From positions 1 through 60,468 of the forward strand of contig NZ_RYFV01000020.1 of NCBI RefSeq assembly GCF_004104015.1: a stretch of 60,468 nucleotides of DNA, given 5' to 3'. Positions 17,753 to 27,005 of the stretch are shown here, piece by piece. A program made the position numbers and the translations under genes. Under the pieces are notes generated by a model that was not told the origin of the DNA, ran no database searches, and saw only the letters and a list, made by a program, of their open reading frames with translations. Numbering within the stretch: position 1 is the stretch's first letter; the number at the start of each line of letters is the position of its first letter. Source of the DNA: Actinomyces oricola (GTDB lineage: Bacteria > Actinomycetota > Actinomycetes > Actinomycetales > Actinomycetaceae).

Positions 17753-18943
17753 TCACGCCTGGGGGCGCAGGCTGACCATGAGCGCCTCGATGGCCAGCAG
17801 GGGGGAGGCGTTGGTGCGCAGCCGTGCGCGGCACTCCTCAATGGCGGCTATGCGCGCCAGCGACTTGTCCGCCCCCGTTGAACCGGCAACCTGGTCCACG
17901 GCCCGCCCCAGGTCGATATTGACGCGCTCAACCTGAGCCCCCATCTGGGTGACCAGTACGTCGCGGTAGAAGGAGAGCAGGTCGATCATCGCCCGGTCCA
18001 GCACGTCGGTGCGCGCCCGCCTGGCGCGCCGCTTCTGGTCCTCCTCGAGCTGGCGCACCTGGGCGCGCAATGCCGGCGGCACCCGTGCCTCCCCCTCCAG
18101 GCCCAGGGCCCGCAGCAGGTCGGCCTTCTCCCGGGCGTCGCGCTCCGCGGTGGCGTTCTTGGCCTCCGCCTCAGCGGCCTCCACCAGGTTGGCGGCGGCC
18201 AGGACCGCGTCTCCCACGCTGCGCAATGACACCGGGGCGAGCAGGAGGCGGCGACGGCGCTCCCAGGCGCCCGGGTCGGTGGCCAGGTGGCGGGCCAGGC
18301 CGATATGCGACTGACTGGCGCGCGCCGCCCGGGCGGCGAGTTCGGGGTCCGCCCCGTCACGGCGCACCAGCAGGTCGGCGACCGCCTCCGGGGGCGGGAT
18401 GCGCAGAGTCACCAGGCGGCAGCGGGAGCGGATCGTGGGCAGGACGTCGTCGGCGCTGGGGGTGCACAGCAGCCAGACCGTCTGGGGCGGGGGCTCCTCA
18501 ATGGATTTGAGCAGCACATTGGTGGTGCGCTCGGCCATGCGGTCGGCGTCCTCAATCAGGATGACCCGCCAGTGGCCGGTCCAGGGGCGGCGCTGCGCCT
18601 CCCCGATGAGGGTCTTGACCTCCTCCATGGTGATGAGGAGCTTCTCGGTGGTCAGGCGCACCATGTCGGGGTGGGCTCCGCCCATGACGTCCCGGCAGGG
18701 CTTGCACCGCCCGCAGCCGGGCGCCTCCCCGGTGCACTGGAGGGCGGCGGCGAAGGCGCGGGCGGCATTGGATCGCCCCGACCCGGGGGGGCCGGTGACC
18801 AGCCAGGCGTGGGTCATGGCCGAGGTTCCGCCGCCGGCCTCGGGCCCCTGGCGCTCGCGCACGGCGAGGCGGGCGGCTTGAGCGGCCGCCTCGAAGGTGC
18901 CGACCACCGCCTCCTGGCCGACGACGTCGTCCCACACGCTCAT
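17753..18943 (-). CDS. holB: DNA polymerase III subunit delta'
   Basis: A 396-residue AAA+ clamp-loader subunit. MSVWDDVVGQEAVVGTFEAA starts the fold. The P-loop position reads GPPGSGRSN, with Arg instead of the catalytic Lys, consistent with the non-hydrolysing role of delta'. Zinc-binding cysteines lie in CTGEAPGCGRCKPC, the sensor 1/SRC region in TIRSRCRLVTL, and DADRMAERTTNVLLKSIEEP matches the Walker B area. Its ATG overlaps the tmk stop by four bases (ATGA), the usual tmk-holB arrangement in actinobacteria. It pairs functionally with DnaX, encoded about 15 kb away. Confidence 0.93.
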   Translation of the reverse strand: MSVWDDVVGQEAVVGTFEAAAQAARLAVRERQGPEAGGGTSAMTHAWLVTGPPGSGRSNAARAFAAALQCTGEAPGCGRCKPCRDVMGGAHPDMVRLTTEKLLITMEEVKTLIGEAQRRPWTGHWRVILIEDADRMAERTTNVLLKSIEEPPPQTVWLLCTPSADDVLPTIRSRCRLVTLRIPPPEAVADLLVRRDGADPELAARAARASQSHIGLARHLATDPGAWERRRRLLLAPVSLRSVGDAVLAAANLVEAAEAEAKNATAERDAREKADLLRALGLEGEARVPPALRAQVRQLEEDQKRRARRARTDVLDRAMIDLLSFYRDVLVTQMGAQVERVNIDLGRAVDQVAGSTGADKSLARIAAIEECRARLRTNASPLLAIEALMVSLRPQA

Positions 18944-19698
18944 AGCCGCCCCCCATCCGGCAGGCGGGCCGCGATCCGGGCCGCGGCGCGCTCCAGGGGC
19001 GTGAGCGCCCCCCGGCCCCCCGCCTCCCGGTAGCGGGCGCTGCGGGCCTCAATCGCAGGGGGCAGGGCCCGAGCCACCTCGTCGGCCACCTGGTCCCGGT
19101 CCTGGTCGGCGTTGATGACCACGAAGCGCCGGGGCTCGGCGTCCGCCAGTAACAGGAATTGCTCGCGCAGAACCGTGTGGAAGGCGCCCGCCTCGCACTC
19201 CAGGCGGTCCTTGGCGCCGCGGTCGGCGGTGCGCCGGGCGGCAATGGAGGGGTCGGCGTCAAGCAGAATGGTCAGGTCCGGGAGCAGTCCGCCGGTGGCC
19301 CACAGGGAGAGGTCGCGCACCTCCCGGGTGCCCAGGGCGCGGGCGGCCCCCTGGTAGGCCACCGAGGAGTCCAGGTAGCGGTCGGTCAGGACGATGGCGC
19401 CGCGCACCAGGGCGGGGCGCACGCGGGTCTCGACGTGGTGGGCGCGGTCGGCGGCGTACAGGAGGGCCTCGGCGCGCGGGGAAACCTCTCCGCTGTGGAG
19501 AAGAAGGCGGCGGATCTCGCGGCCGAGCCCGGTGCCGCCGGGCTCACGGGTCACGAGGTGATCCGCGCCGGCCGCGTCGAGGAGTCCGGCGAGAACGGTG
19601 ATCTGGGTGGTCTTGCCGACGCCGTCACCGCCCTCGAAGGAGATGAACAGCCCCGGGTGGGGGTGCGGGGCGGGCTGCGGCGCGGCGAGAGCGGTCAC
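18940..19698 (-). CDS. tmk: Thymidylate kinase
   Basis: A 252-residue enzyme that phosphorylates dTMP to dTDP in the cytosol. It shows the P-loop FISFEGGDGVGKTTQI, the DRY motif in IVLTDRYLDSSVAYQGAAR, and a C-terminal extension beyond the usual ~210 residues (RYREAGGRGALTPLERAAARI). The frame opens at 19758, but GTG 19698 (VTALAAPQPAPHPHPG) gives a sensible N-terminus and avoids a Gly-rich lead. Co-transcribed and overlapping with holB. The histidine kinase gene ends 157 bp upstream on the same strand, so a longer operon is possible. Confidence 0.93.
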   Translation of the reverse strand: MTALAAPQPAPHPHPGLFISFEGGDGVGKTTQITVLAGLLDAAGADHLVTREPGGTGLGREIRRLLLHSGEVSPRAEALLYAADRAHHVETRVRPALVRGAIVLTDRYLDSSVAYQGAARALGTREVRDLSLWATGGLLPDLTILLDADPSIAARRTADRGAKDRLECEAGAFHTVLREQFLLLADAEPRRFVVINADQDRDQVADEVARALPPAIEARSARYREAGGRGALTPLERAAARIAARLPDGGRL

Positions 19699-19855
19699 GC
19701 GCCCAGGGTAGCCGGGGCGGTGCCCGGCGACGGCCCCGCCGGCGGTGCCGACCAGCACGCCCCGGGCGCGGCCGGGGCGGTACCGGGCCGGGGACGCCTC
19801 TGGCGGGGCGCCCGCCCCAATGACCGGGGGCCCAGTGGCGCAGTGACGGGGCGGC

Positions 19856-20860
19856 TTACGGCCCGGCGACCGGCAGTGACAGCCACACGCGCGTGCCCAC
19901 GCCCTCGCGCGACGTCATCCGCACACGGCCCCGGTGACGCTCAACAATGGTCGACACCAGTGCCAGCCCAAGCCCTGAGCCGGGCAGGGCGCGGGCATTG
20001 CCCGCCCGCGCCAACTCGCTCCACACCGCCGGCAAGTCCGCCTCGGGCACGCCAATGCCGGTGTCGGCGACCTCAATGGTGACCACGCCCGCCTCCTCCC
20101 GGCCCCGCACCTCGATCACCCCCGACGGCGGGGTGTACTTCACGGCATTGGAGACGACATTGCACAGGGCCGAGTAGAGCAGGTCGCCGTCACCGCGGAC
20201 GGCGGGCAGGGGCCAGGGCACCTGGGGCAGATCCACCCGGATGGGAGGCGCGGCGCCGCGGGCGGCGCCGTCCTCCTGGACCGCGGCGACGGCGTCGCGC
20301 AGGGTCTCAGCCAGGTCGACCTCTTCCAAGGACAGGGGGGAGGTCTCCAGCTCGGCGAGCTTGCGCAGGTCGGTCAGCAGGCGGCTCATGCGGCGGGCCT
20401 GGGCGTCAACCACCTCCAGGGAGGAGGCCGCCTTCGCCCTGTCCTCGACGCGGGAGGCGTCGGCGACGGCGACCCGCACCGCAGTCAGCGGGTTCTTGAG
20501 CTCGTGGTCCAGGCGGCGCAGGAACTGGCGGTGCCGGGCGCGGGCCGACTCCTGCGCCCGGGCGGCGGCCCGCTGCTGGGCCGCGCCCCACCGGTGCCGC
20601 AGCAGGAGCACCGCTGCGGCCGCCCCCGCCCCCAAGCCCAGAACCTCACCAACCAGCAGGGGGACGCTCACGCTCATAGTCACCCTCAAGTCGCCCCACA
20701 GCAGGGCGCTCACGGCCACCATGGCGGCCAGGATCCCCAAGGCCACGGCCCACCGCCACCAGGACCACCGGGCTCGCCCCCGCCCCTCGGCGACAGTCCC
20801 CTCCCGGGGGGCGGGGCCCGACGTCGTCGGGGGCGCTCCCGTGGGGCCGGACCGGTTCAC
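19856..20860 (-). CDS. Sensor histidine kinase of a lipoprotein-linked two-component system
   Basis: A 334-residue membrane kinase. Two hydrophobic segments at about residues 34-54 and 60-85 flank a very short extracytoplasmic loop (WGDLRVTMSV), so the sensing surface is tiny and input may come from the membrane or from a partner. The H-box is LDHELKNPLTAVRVAVADAS; the ATPase boxes are NVVSNAVKYTP, VADTGIGVPEADL and GSGLGLALVSTI. GTG 20860 overlaps the regulator stop (GTGA). It is the last gene of a lipoprotein-regulator-kinase operon. The ligand is unknown. Confidence 0.88.
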   Translation of the reverse strand: MNRSGPTGAPPTTSGPAPREGTVAEGRGRARWSWWRWAVALGILAAMVAVSALLWGDLRVTMSVSVPLLVGEVLGLGAGAAAAVLLLRHRWGAAQQRAAARAQESARARHRQFLRRLDHELKNPLTAVRVAVADASRVEDRAKAASSLEVVDAQARRMSRLLTDLRKLAELETSPLSLEEVDLAETLRDAVAAVQEDGAARGAAPPIRVDLPQVPWPLPAVRGDGDLLYSALCNVVSNAVKYTPPSGVIEVRGREEAGVVTIEVADTGIGVPEADLPAVWSELARAGNARALPGSGLGLALVSTIVERHRGRVRMTSREGVGTRVWLSLPVAGP

Positions 20861-21618
20861 GGGTGAACCTCATGGCAGAAGCGGTAGCCCACGGAGGGCA
20901 CTGTTTCAATGAAGGTGGGGGCGCTGGCGTCGTCGCCCAGCGCCCGGCGGATTTCGCGAATACGGTGGTCGACGGCGCGGGTGGAGGAGGAGAAGTCAAT
21001 GCCCCACAGGGCCGATAGAAGGGTCTCGCGCGTGTGAAGTTCGCGGGGGTGGCTCATGAGGTAGTCCAGGAGGGCGACCGCCTTGGGGGTCAGGGACAGC
21101 CCCTTGCCCGCCAGCGCCACCCGGCGGGAGACCCTGTCGAGTTCCAGCGGTCCGGCGACCAGCCGGGCGGCGACGCTCAGCGGCGGCTCGGGCCCGCGAG
21201 TGCGGCGCAGGACGGCGCGGATGCGGGAGGCGAGCTCGGCGGGGTCGAAGGGCTTGGACAAGTAGTCGTCCGCGCCGTCGTCCAGGGCGGAGATGCGCTC
21301 GTATGTGGCGTCGAGTTGGGTGAGCAGAATGATGGGCGTCCAGGTTCCCCCGCCGCGCACCCGGCGCACCAGTTCACGGCCGTCCATGCGGGGCATGAGA
21401 ACGTCGGAGACAATGATGTCCACCCGGTAGGAGGCCAGTAGGTCCAGGGCCTCCCTGCCGTCGCTGGCCAGCAGTACGCGATAGCCGCTGCGCTCCAGGT
21501 AGGGGCCCAGCGAGTCGCGGATCGGGGCCTCGTCGTCGACCAGGAGCACAACGGCGGCCGGGGCGCCGGCAGCCCCCATTGGGGTGCCGGCGCCCACTGC
21601 GGCGGTTGGTTCTCTCAC
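20857..21618 (-). CDS. OmpR-class response regulator
   Basis: A 253-residue DNA-binding regulator. A Gly/Ala-rich 20-residue lead precedes the receiver (VVLLVDDEAPIRDSLGPYLE). The phosphoacceptor Asp is in IIVSDVLMPRMDG, and the conserved Lys in YLSKPFDPAEL. The winged-helix output contains LTPKAVALLDYLMSHPRELH and VDHRIREIRRALGD. GTG 21618 overlaps the stop of the upstream lipoprotein gene, and its own stop overlaps the kinase start, so all three genes are tightly coupled. The regulon is unknown. Confidence 0.9.
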   Translation of the reverse strand: MREPTAAVGAGTPMGAAGAPAAVVLLVDDEAPIRDSLGPYLERSGYRVLLASDGREALDLLASYRVDIIVSDVLMPRMDGRELVRRVRGGGTWTPIILLTQLDATYERISALDDGADDYLSKPFDPAELASRIRAVLRRTRGPEPPLSVAARLVAGPLELDRVSRRVALAGKGLSLTPKAVALLDYLMSHPRELHTRETLLSALWGIDFSSSTRAVDHRIREIRRALGDDASAPTFIETVPSVGYRFCHEVHP

Positions 21619-22184
21619 TGCTGCTCAAGCTGCTGGGCGGTGTTGAAGGCGCCCTTGTCCTCCACCACCGGGCTGCCCTCCAGCCAGTAGACCTCAATGC
21701 TCGCCCCGGCGATCTCGATCTTCTGGGCGCTGCGCACGTAGACCACCGAGGAGGAGCCGCTGACCTTGAGGGTGTTGACGTCCTCGGCGGCGACGGTGAC
21801 TCCCGCGCCGCGCACGTCAAGGGTCTCAACGTCGCCGACGACGCTGACCTCGGAGAGGGCGGACTCAATGGTGACATTGCCATCGGAGTCAGGGCTCAGG
21901 CGGCTGCCGTTGGACAGCACGCCGCGCCAGGTCGCATCGGTGATGTCGGTGGCCTCGACGGCGGGCTCGCCGGTTGCCGACCCGCTGCCCTCGGAGGCGG
22001 CGCCCCCAGTGGTGGCGCCCCCGGAGGCCTGGGCGCCACCATCGGCATCTGAGGCGGCCGCGCTCTGCGGCGCTTGGGGGCTGCCCGAGGAGGAGGCCGT
22101 GTCCGGGCCGGACAGGGAGACGGAGCAGCCGCTCAGGGCCAGCCCGAGGACGGCGGCGAGGGAGAGCAGGGAGGGGGTCTTCAT
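21615..22184 (-). CDS. DUF3060-type lipoprotein
   Basis: A 189-residue exported lipoprotein. MKTPSLLSLAAVLGLALSGC ends in lipobox LSGC, and a Ser/Gly/Ala-rich linker follows to about residue 75. The C-terminal ~100 residues form beta-strand-rich, hydrophobic/polar alternating repeats (NVTIESALSEVSVVGDVETL, VYVRSAQKIEIAGA) resembling DUF3060. The start is ATG 22184 with GGAAGGA about 8 nt upstream, rather than the in-frame ATG at 22220. It overlaps the response regulator gene, so it may modulate or be sensed by that two-component system. The function is otherwise unknown. Confidence 0.8.
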   Translation of the reverse strand: MKTPSLLSLAAVLGLALSGCSVSLSGPDTASSSGSPQAPQSAAASDADGGAQASGGATTGGAASEGSGSATGEPAVEATDITDATWRGVLSNGSRLSPDSDGNVTIESALSEVSVVGDVETLDVRGAGVTVAAEDVNTLKVSGSSSVVYVRSAQKIEIAGASIEVYWLEGSPVVEDKGAFNTAQQLEQQ

Positions 22185-22525
22185 GGTGGTTCCTTCCAAG
22201 GGGCTCGAAGAACTGGTCATCCGGTTCGATGCCTTTCGATGCCCTCAGCCTAGGTGAGCGGTTGCGCGGGGTTGTCGCGGGCATGTCGCAGTCCAGCGAC
22301 ACGCCCCAATACCGCCTCCCCCACGTCTTCTCCCGCCCCTCCCCTAGCTTTTCCCACCTTCCTCTACTTTTTCATGGTGTTGACCGGCCGTTTAAGGGCC
22401 GATCAACACCATGAAAAACACGGCTCAGGGGCGAACTCCGGGTGAGCCACGACACTTATCCACTCTTCCGGTGGATCACATCCACCATCGCCCGGGCGCC
22501 GGATGGACGGGGGTCAGAGCGCCGA
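22185..22525. other. Intergenic region between topA and the DUF3060 operon
   Basis: A 341-bp gap between minus-strand genes. It holds the topA 3' signals, the long A/T-closed hairpin listed next and the promoter of the lipoprotein operon. No gene seen. Confidence 0.45.
22368..22418. terminator. Long A/T-closed hairpin downstream of topA
   Basis: TTTTTCATGGTGTTGA (22368-22383) pairs perfectly with TCAACACCATGAAAAA (22403-22418). An inner CGGCC/GGCCG extends the stem across one mismatch around a loop near GTTTAAG. Five T residues begin the hairpin on either strand. Probably the topA terminator, but its A/T-rich arms are unlike the GC-only hairpins elsewhere in the window, so a small mobile repeat is possible. 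Confidence 0.6.
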
Positions 22526-25336
22526 TTAGGATTTTTTGGCGGCCCGGGTCGTGCTCGCCTTCTTCGCCGTCGTCTTCTTCGCCGTGGTTTTGCCGGTGGT
22601 GCGTTTCTTAGCGGGGCCCTTGGCGCGCTTCTCAGCCAACAGTTCATAGGCGCGCTCGGGGGTGACGGTGGCCGGGTCATCGCCCCGGCGCAGGGTCACA
22701 TTGGTTTGCCCGTCAGTGAAATAGGGGCCGAAGCGGCCGTCCTTAATGACCACCGGCCGCCCGGAGACCGGATCGGTGCCCAACTCGCGCAGGGGGCTGC
22801 GGGTGGACTGGCCGCGGCGGCGCTTGGGCTGGGAGAAGAGTTCCAGGGCCTGTTCCAGGGTGATGGTGAAGATCTGCTCCTCGGTCTCCAAGGAGCGCGA
22901 GTCGGTGCCCTTCTTCAGGTAGGGGCCGTAGCGGCCGTTCTGGGCGGTGATGTCGGTGCCGGACTCGGGGTCCTGGCCGACCACGCGCGGCAGGTTCAGC
23001 AGGTTCAGGGCCTGGTCCAGGGTGACGGTGGCCAGGTCCATTGACCTCAGCAGGCTGGCGGTGCGCGGCTTGGGGCCCTTCTTGGCGCCCCGGGTCCCCC
23101 GTTTGGCGGGCTTGGCCTTCTCCCCAGGTGCAGCGGTCTGCTCGGGCTCGGGCAGAACCTCGGTGACGTAGGGGCCGTAGCGGCCGTCCTTGGCGATAAT
23201 CGTGTGCCCGGTGGAGGGGTCGGTGCCGAGTTCGCGCCCGTCGTCGGCGGCCCGCTCGAAGAGCTCCCGGGCTTTGGCCACTGTCAGTTCGTCCGGGGCC
23301 AGGTCGGCGGGAACATTGGCGCGCTTGCCCTCGGCGTCCTCCAGGTAGGGCCCGTAGCGGCCCACCCGCAGGGTCATGCCCTCACCGATCTCAATGGAGT
23401 TCACGGCCCGGGCGTCAATCTCACCAAGGCCCTCAACCATTTCCTTGAGCCCGTGCTCATCGGCCGCCACCGGCTCGTGTCCCTCGGGGTTGCGGGAGTC
23501 GCCGTAGTAGAAGCGGGTCAGCCAGGCCACCCGGTCCTCCTCGCCGGCGGCGATCCGGTCCAGGTCGCGCTCCATGGAGGCGGTGAAGTCGTAGTCGACC
23601 AGTTCGGAGAAGTTCTCCTCCAGCAGGCGGGTGACGGCGAAGGCCAGCCAGGTGGGCACCAGCGCCTGCCCACGATGGTCGACGTAGCCGCGGTCCGAGA
23701 TGGTGGACATGATCGAGGCGTAGGTGGAGGGGCGGCCGATCTCCCGCTCCTCCAGGGCCTTGACCAGGGAGGCCTCGGTGTAGCGCGGCGGCGGCGTGGT
23801 CTCGTGGCCGGCCGCCTGGGCGCCCAGGGCGGCGAGTTCCTGGCCGGCGACCATGGCCGGCAGGCGCACGTCCTTGGAGTCCTTGGCGCCGCCCTCCTCG
23901 TAGCGTTCGGCGTCGCGCCCCTCCTCGTAGGCGGCCAAGAATCCGCGGAAGGTAATGACCGTGCCCGAGGCGCTCAGCCCGGCAGTGGTGAAGGTCGAAC
24001 CGGCGTCCCGCGAGCCGCCGTGGGCGGGGACCAGGGGGACCTCGACGCGCACGGTGGCGGTCGAGCCGACGGCGTCGGCCATCTGGGAGGCGACCGTGCG
24101 CTTCCAGATGAGCTCGTAGAGGCGGAACTGGGAGCCGCTGAGCTCGGCGGAGACCTGGGCGGGGGTGCGGAAGTGGTCCCCGGCGGGGCGGATCGCCTCG
24201 TGGGCCTCCTGGGCGCCCTTGCCCTTGGTGGCGTAGACGCGGGGCCTGTTCGGCACGTACTCGGGCCCGTAGAGTTCACGGATCTGTGCGCGGGCGGCCG
24301 CCACGGCCTGGCTGGACAGGGCGGTGGAGTCGGTGCGCATGTAGGTGATGAGGCCGTTTTCGTACAGGCCCTGGGCCACGCGCATGGTCTCGCGCGGGTT
24401 CATGCGCAGCTTGCGGGACGCCTCCTGCTGGAGGGTGGAAGTGGTGAAGGGGGCGGCCGGGCGGCGCTTGTAGGGCTTGTCCTCGATTTCGGCCACGCGC
24501 GGGGTGCCGCGCTTCACCGCGTCGGCCACGGCCGTGGCGCCGCCCTCGTGAAGATGGATGGCGCCGGCCTTGACGGCGGCCGGGCGCAGTTGCCCGGAGT
24601 CGGAGAAGTCACGGCCGGTGGCCACGCGGCGCCCGTCAAGGGTGGTCAGTCTAGCGGTGAAGGAGGCCGCCTCGCGCTCGGGCAGGTCGACGGCGGACAG
24701 CACCGTTGACAGCTGGGCCTCGACCCCCCAATAGGAGGCGGAGGTGAAGGCCATGCGCTCGCGCTCGCGCTCGACCACCAGGCGCGTGGCCACGGACTGG
24801 ACGCGCCCGGCGGACAGGCCGGCGCGGACCTTGCGCCACAGCACAGGGCTGACCTCGTAACCGACCAGGCGATCCAGGATGCGGCGGGTCTCCTGGGCAT
24901 CGACCCGGTGGGTGTCGAGTTGGCGGGTGGAGGCCAGGGCGCGGGTGACGGCCTCGCGGGTGATCTCGGTGAAGGTCATGCGCTTGACCGGCACCGTGGG
25001 CTTGAGAACCTCCAGGAGGTGCCAGGCAATGGCCTCGCCCTCGCGGTCGTCGTCAGTGGCCAGGTAGAGCTCGTCGGCGCCCTTGAGGGCCTTGCGCAGC
25101 GCCGTGACGGTCTTCTTCTTGTCGGGGTTGACCACGTAGTAGGGCTGGAAGCCGTCCTCGACGTCGACGGCGAACTTGCCGTAGGGGCCCTTCTTCATGG
25201 CGGCCGGCAGTTCTGAGGGCTGGGGCAGGTCCCGGATGTGACCGATTGACGCCTCAACGTCGTACTCCGGGCCGAGGTAGCCGGCGATGGAGCGGACCTT
25301 ATTGGGGGACTCCACAATGACGAGCTTGGTGGGCAC
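22526..25336 (-). CDS. topA: DNA topoisomerase I
   Basis: A 936-residue type IA topoisomerase that relaxes negative supercoils. The Toprim domain shows IVESPNKVRSIAGYLG and ATDDDREGEAIAWHL. The active-site tyrosine lies in LITYMRTDSTALS. The C-terminus lacks zinc fingers. It carries several topoisomerase C-terminal repeats, including DGRYGPYVTE, NGRYGPYLKKG and DGRFGPYFTDG, then a Lys/Ala/Thr tail (KTTAKKTTAKKAS), as in other actinobacteria. The start is GTG 25336 with AGGAAGG 5 nt upstream. The tail should bind DNA and confer processivity (family knowledge). Confidence 0.97.
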   Translation of the reverse strand: MPTKLVIVESPNKVRSIAGYLGPEYDVEASIGHIRDLPQPSELPAAMKKGPYGKFAVDVEDGFQPYYVVNPDKKKTVTALRKALKGADELYLATDDDREGEAIAWHLLEVLKPTVPVKRMTFTEITREAVTRALASTRQLDTHRVDAQETRRILDRLVGYEVSPVLWRKVRAGLSAGRVQSVATRLVVERERERMAFTSASYWGVEAQLSTVLSAVDLPEREAASFTARLTTLDGRRVATGRDFSDSGQLRPAAVKAGAIHLHEGGATAVADAVKRGTPRVAEIEDKPYKRRPAAPFTTSTLQQEASRKLRMNPRETMRVAQGLYENGLITYMRTDSTALSSQAVAAARAQIRELYGPEYVPNRPRVYATKGKGAQEAHEAIRPAGDHFRTPAQVSAELSGSQFRLYELIWKRTVASQMADAVGSTATVRVEVPLVPAHGGSRDAGSTFTTAGLSASGTVITFRGFLAAYEEGRDAERYEEGGAKDSKDVRLPAMVAGQELAALGAQAAGHETTPPPRYTEASLVKALEEREIGRPSTYASIMSTISDRGYVDHRGQALVPTWLAFAVTRLLEENFSELVDYDFTASMERDLDRIAAGEEDRVAWLTRFYYGDSRNPEGHEPVAADEHGLKEMVEGLGEIDARAVNSIEIGEGMTLRVGRYGPYLEDAEGKRANVPADLAPDELTVAKARELFERAADDGRELGTDPSTGHTIIAKDGRYGPYVTEVLPEPEQTAAPGEKAKPAKRGTRGAKKGPKPRTASLLRSMDLATVTLDQALNLLNLPRVVGQDPESGTDITAQNGRYGPYLKKGTDSRSLETEEQIFTITLEQALELFSQPKRRRGQSTRSPLRELGTDPVSGRPVVIKDGRFGPYFTDGQTNVTLRRGDDPATVTPERAYELLAEKRAKGPAKKRTTGKTTAKKTTAKKASTTRAAKKS

Positions 25337-25682
25337 GGGGACCTTCCTGGACCTTCGGGACGGCGGGGCGCCGCGCCGGCGGGGTGGCGCAGCATTCGAT
25401 GTCGGCCCTCGGCGGGCCTGCGCCGACTGTAACGCATGGCCCTGCCGCCCTCGGGCGGGTTAGTCCTGGGAGCCGGCCCACAGAATTCCGGTTCACAGGC
25501 GAACGGACGGCGCGCCGGCGTCGGGCGCCAACGCCGGGGCCCCATTGCCCGCCGCAGCCCCGCAGCAGCGCGGACTCGCAGTGTCCTCAGCGGCCTTCAG
25601 TGGCCCTCACTGGCCTTCAGTGGCCCGCAGTGTTCTCGGTCCTCAGCGTTTCTCGGGGTTTCTCAGGGTTTCTCGGGGTTTC
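25337..25682. other. Intergenic region upstream of topA with short repeats
   Basis: A 346-bp gap that contains the topA promoter. The right part holds a degenerate CAGTGGCC/CACTGGCC run (about 25596-25630) and a 10-bp tandem GTTTCTCGGG/GTTTCTCAGG repeated four times at 25648-25685, which runs into the stop of the PAS gene. No further gene seen. Confidence 0.5.
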
Positions 25683-27005
25683 TCAGCGCAGCTGGTGCAG
25701 CGCGGTGCGGATGGTGCCCAGTTGGTGGGCGGCGAACCCGGCGTTATAGGGCAGGGTCAGCCCGCGGCACTCGGCCGCCAAGGCCGCCATGTCGCGCACT
25801 TCCGGAGTCCCGTCGTTGGCCAGGGTGGCCACTGGGGCCGCGTAGGCGCCGGCCCCCTGCTCGTCCACCAGGTCCGCCCACTGGCGGAGCCTGCGCACAA
25901 TCCGGTCCAACTGGGGCACGACGGCGCCCAGTTGAGCGTCGAGTTCGTCCACACCGCGCTCGACCTCCACGCAAATGGGCTCGAGTTCGGCGAACCCGGA
26001 CTCCAGCGCCTCGCACAGGTCGGTGATGGAGCCAACCGGGTCCTCCTCGCTGCCATCGAGGATGGAGCGCGAGAAGCGGCCGACCATGAGCGTCATGAGG
26101 CGCATGAGGGCCACGGAGAAGCGCAACTCCAGGACGGCGCCCTGAACCCGGGACATGGTCGCCGGCAAGGAGCGCAGGGCGGGCACGCACTCGGAGGACA
26201 ACTCCATGACGCGACTGGCCAGGGACTGGGCCCGAGAGGACTCCCTGGCGCCGGGGTACTGGGAGACGGCGTTGGTGGCCATTTCAACGCGGTCGGCGAC
26301 ACCGAGCATGGAGTCGCGGGTGGCGGCCAGGGCGGTCAGAAGGCGCAGGTACTCGTCGAGTTCGAAGACCAGGAGGTTGGTCTCCCGCTCGATCTGGGCG
26401 GCCGCGTCCAGGATTTGGGCGACGGGCCCGTGCAGGCCGACGGCGGCGGGGACGCGCACGCCGGCGGTGACCAGCGCGCCGACCTCTTCGGGCAGCGCCA
26501 CCCGGGTCAGGTCGTGCAGGGAGCCGAAGCCCAGGGCGCCCAGCTCGCCCAGCAGTTCGCGAGCGCCGTGCTCACCGATCTGGCGCCGGGAGCCGCCGCG
26601 GGCGGCGAGCTCGCGCTCCTTGCTGCGCACCCGCCGATAGATCTCCTCAACGGTTTCCCGGGTGGCGGTCTGAAGAGGTTTGATGCGCACTGACAGGTAG
26701 CCGTCGCGCAACGGGACGATGGTGGCGAAAACGCGATAATCCAGACCGTCCAGTGCCCGGTTGATAACATAAGCGCATACCGGGCGCCCCGCTTCCAGGT
26801 CATCCCACATGAGCCGGAAGACACCGGCGGGCATGTCAAGGTGCCGGATGATGTTGTGCGGTGCCCCGATCAGGCGTTCACGGGGATAACGCGACAGAGT
26901 CTCGAAGGTCCTGTTTGTGCGCCGAATTACACCCCTGGAATCCGTTGTTGAGAAGAAGATGTCATCGGGGTCGAAGAAGCGTTCGTATCCGACCTGAGAC
27001 TCCAT
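25683..27005 (-). CDS. Aer-like PAS-domain protein with helical C-terminal region
   Basis: A 440-residue soluble protein. Residues ~10-115 form a PAS domain close to that of the redox sensor Aer (IIRHLDMPAGVFRLMWDDLE; YVINRALDGLDYRVFATIVPL), so a flavin or other cofactor is plausible. The remaining ~320 residues are predicted mostly helical, with no MCP signalling tip, kinase, GGDEF or HTH motif. ATG 27005 has GGGGAGGGA 6 nt upstream; a longer frame to 27311 crosses the divergent promoter. It is divergent from an OmpR-type regulator/kinase pair. The output is unknown. No other chemotaxis or flagellar gene is in the window. Confidence 0.8.
   Translation of the reverse strand: MESQVGYERFFDPDDIFFSTTDSRGVIRRTNRTFETLSRYPRERLIGAPHNIIRHLDMPAGVFRLMWDDLEAGRPVCAYVINRALDGLDYRVFATIVPLRDGYLSVRIKPLQTATRETVEEIYRRVRSKERELAARGGSRRQIGEHGARELLGELGALGFGSLHDLTRVALPEEVGALVTAGVRVPAAVGLHGPVAQILDAAAQIERETNLLVFELDEYLRLLTALAATRDSMLGVADRVEMATNAVSQYPGARESSRAQSLASRVMELSSECVPALRSLPATMSRVQGAVLELRFSVALMRLMTLMVGRFSRSILDGSEEDPVGSITDLCEALESGFAELEPICVEVERGVDELDAQLGAVVPQLDRIVRRLRQWADLVDEQGAGAYAAPVATLANDGTPEVRDMAALAAECRGLTLPYNAGFAAHQLGTIRTALHQLR

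Noticed and set aside
23204..24709. 501-codon plus-strand frame
   Set aside because: Entirely antisense to topA; Gly/Val/His-rich composition with no domain.
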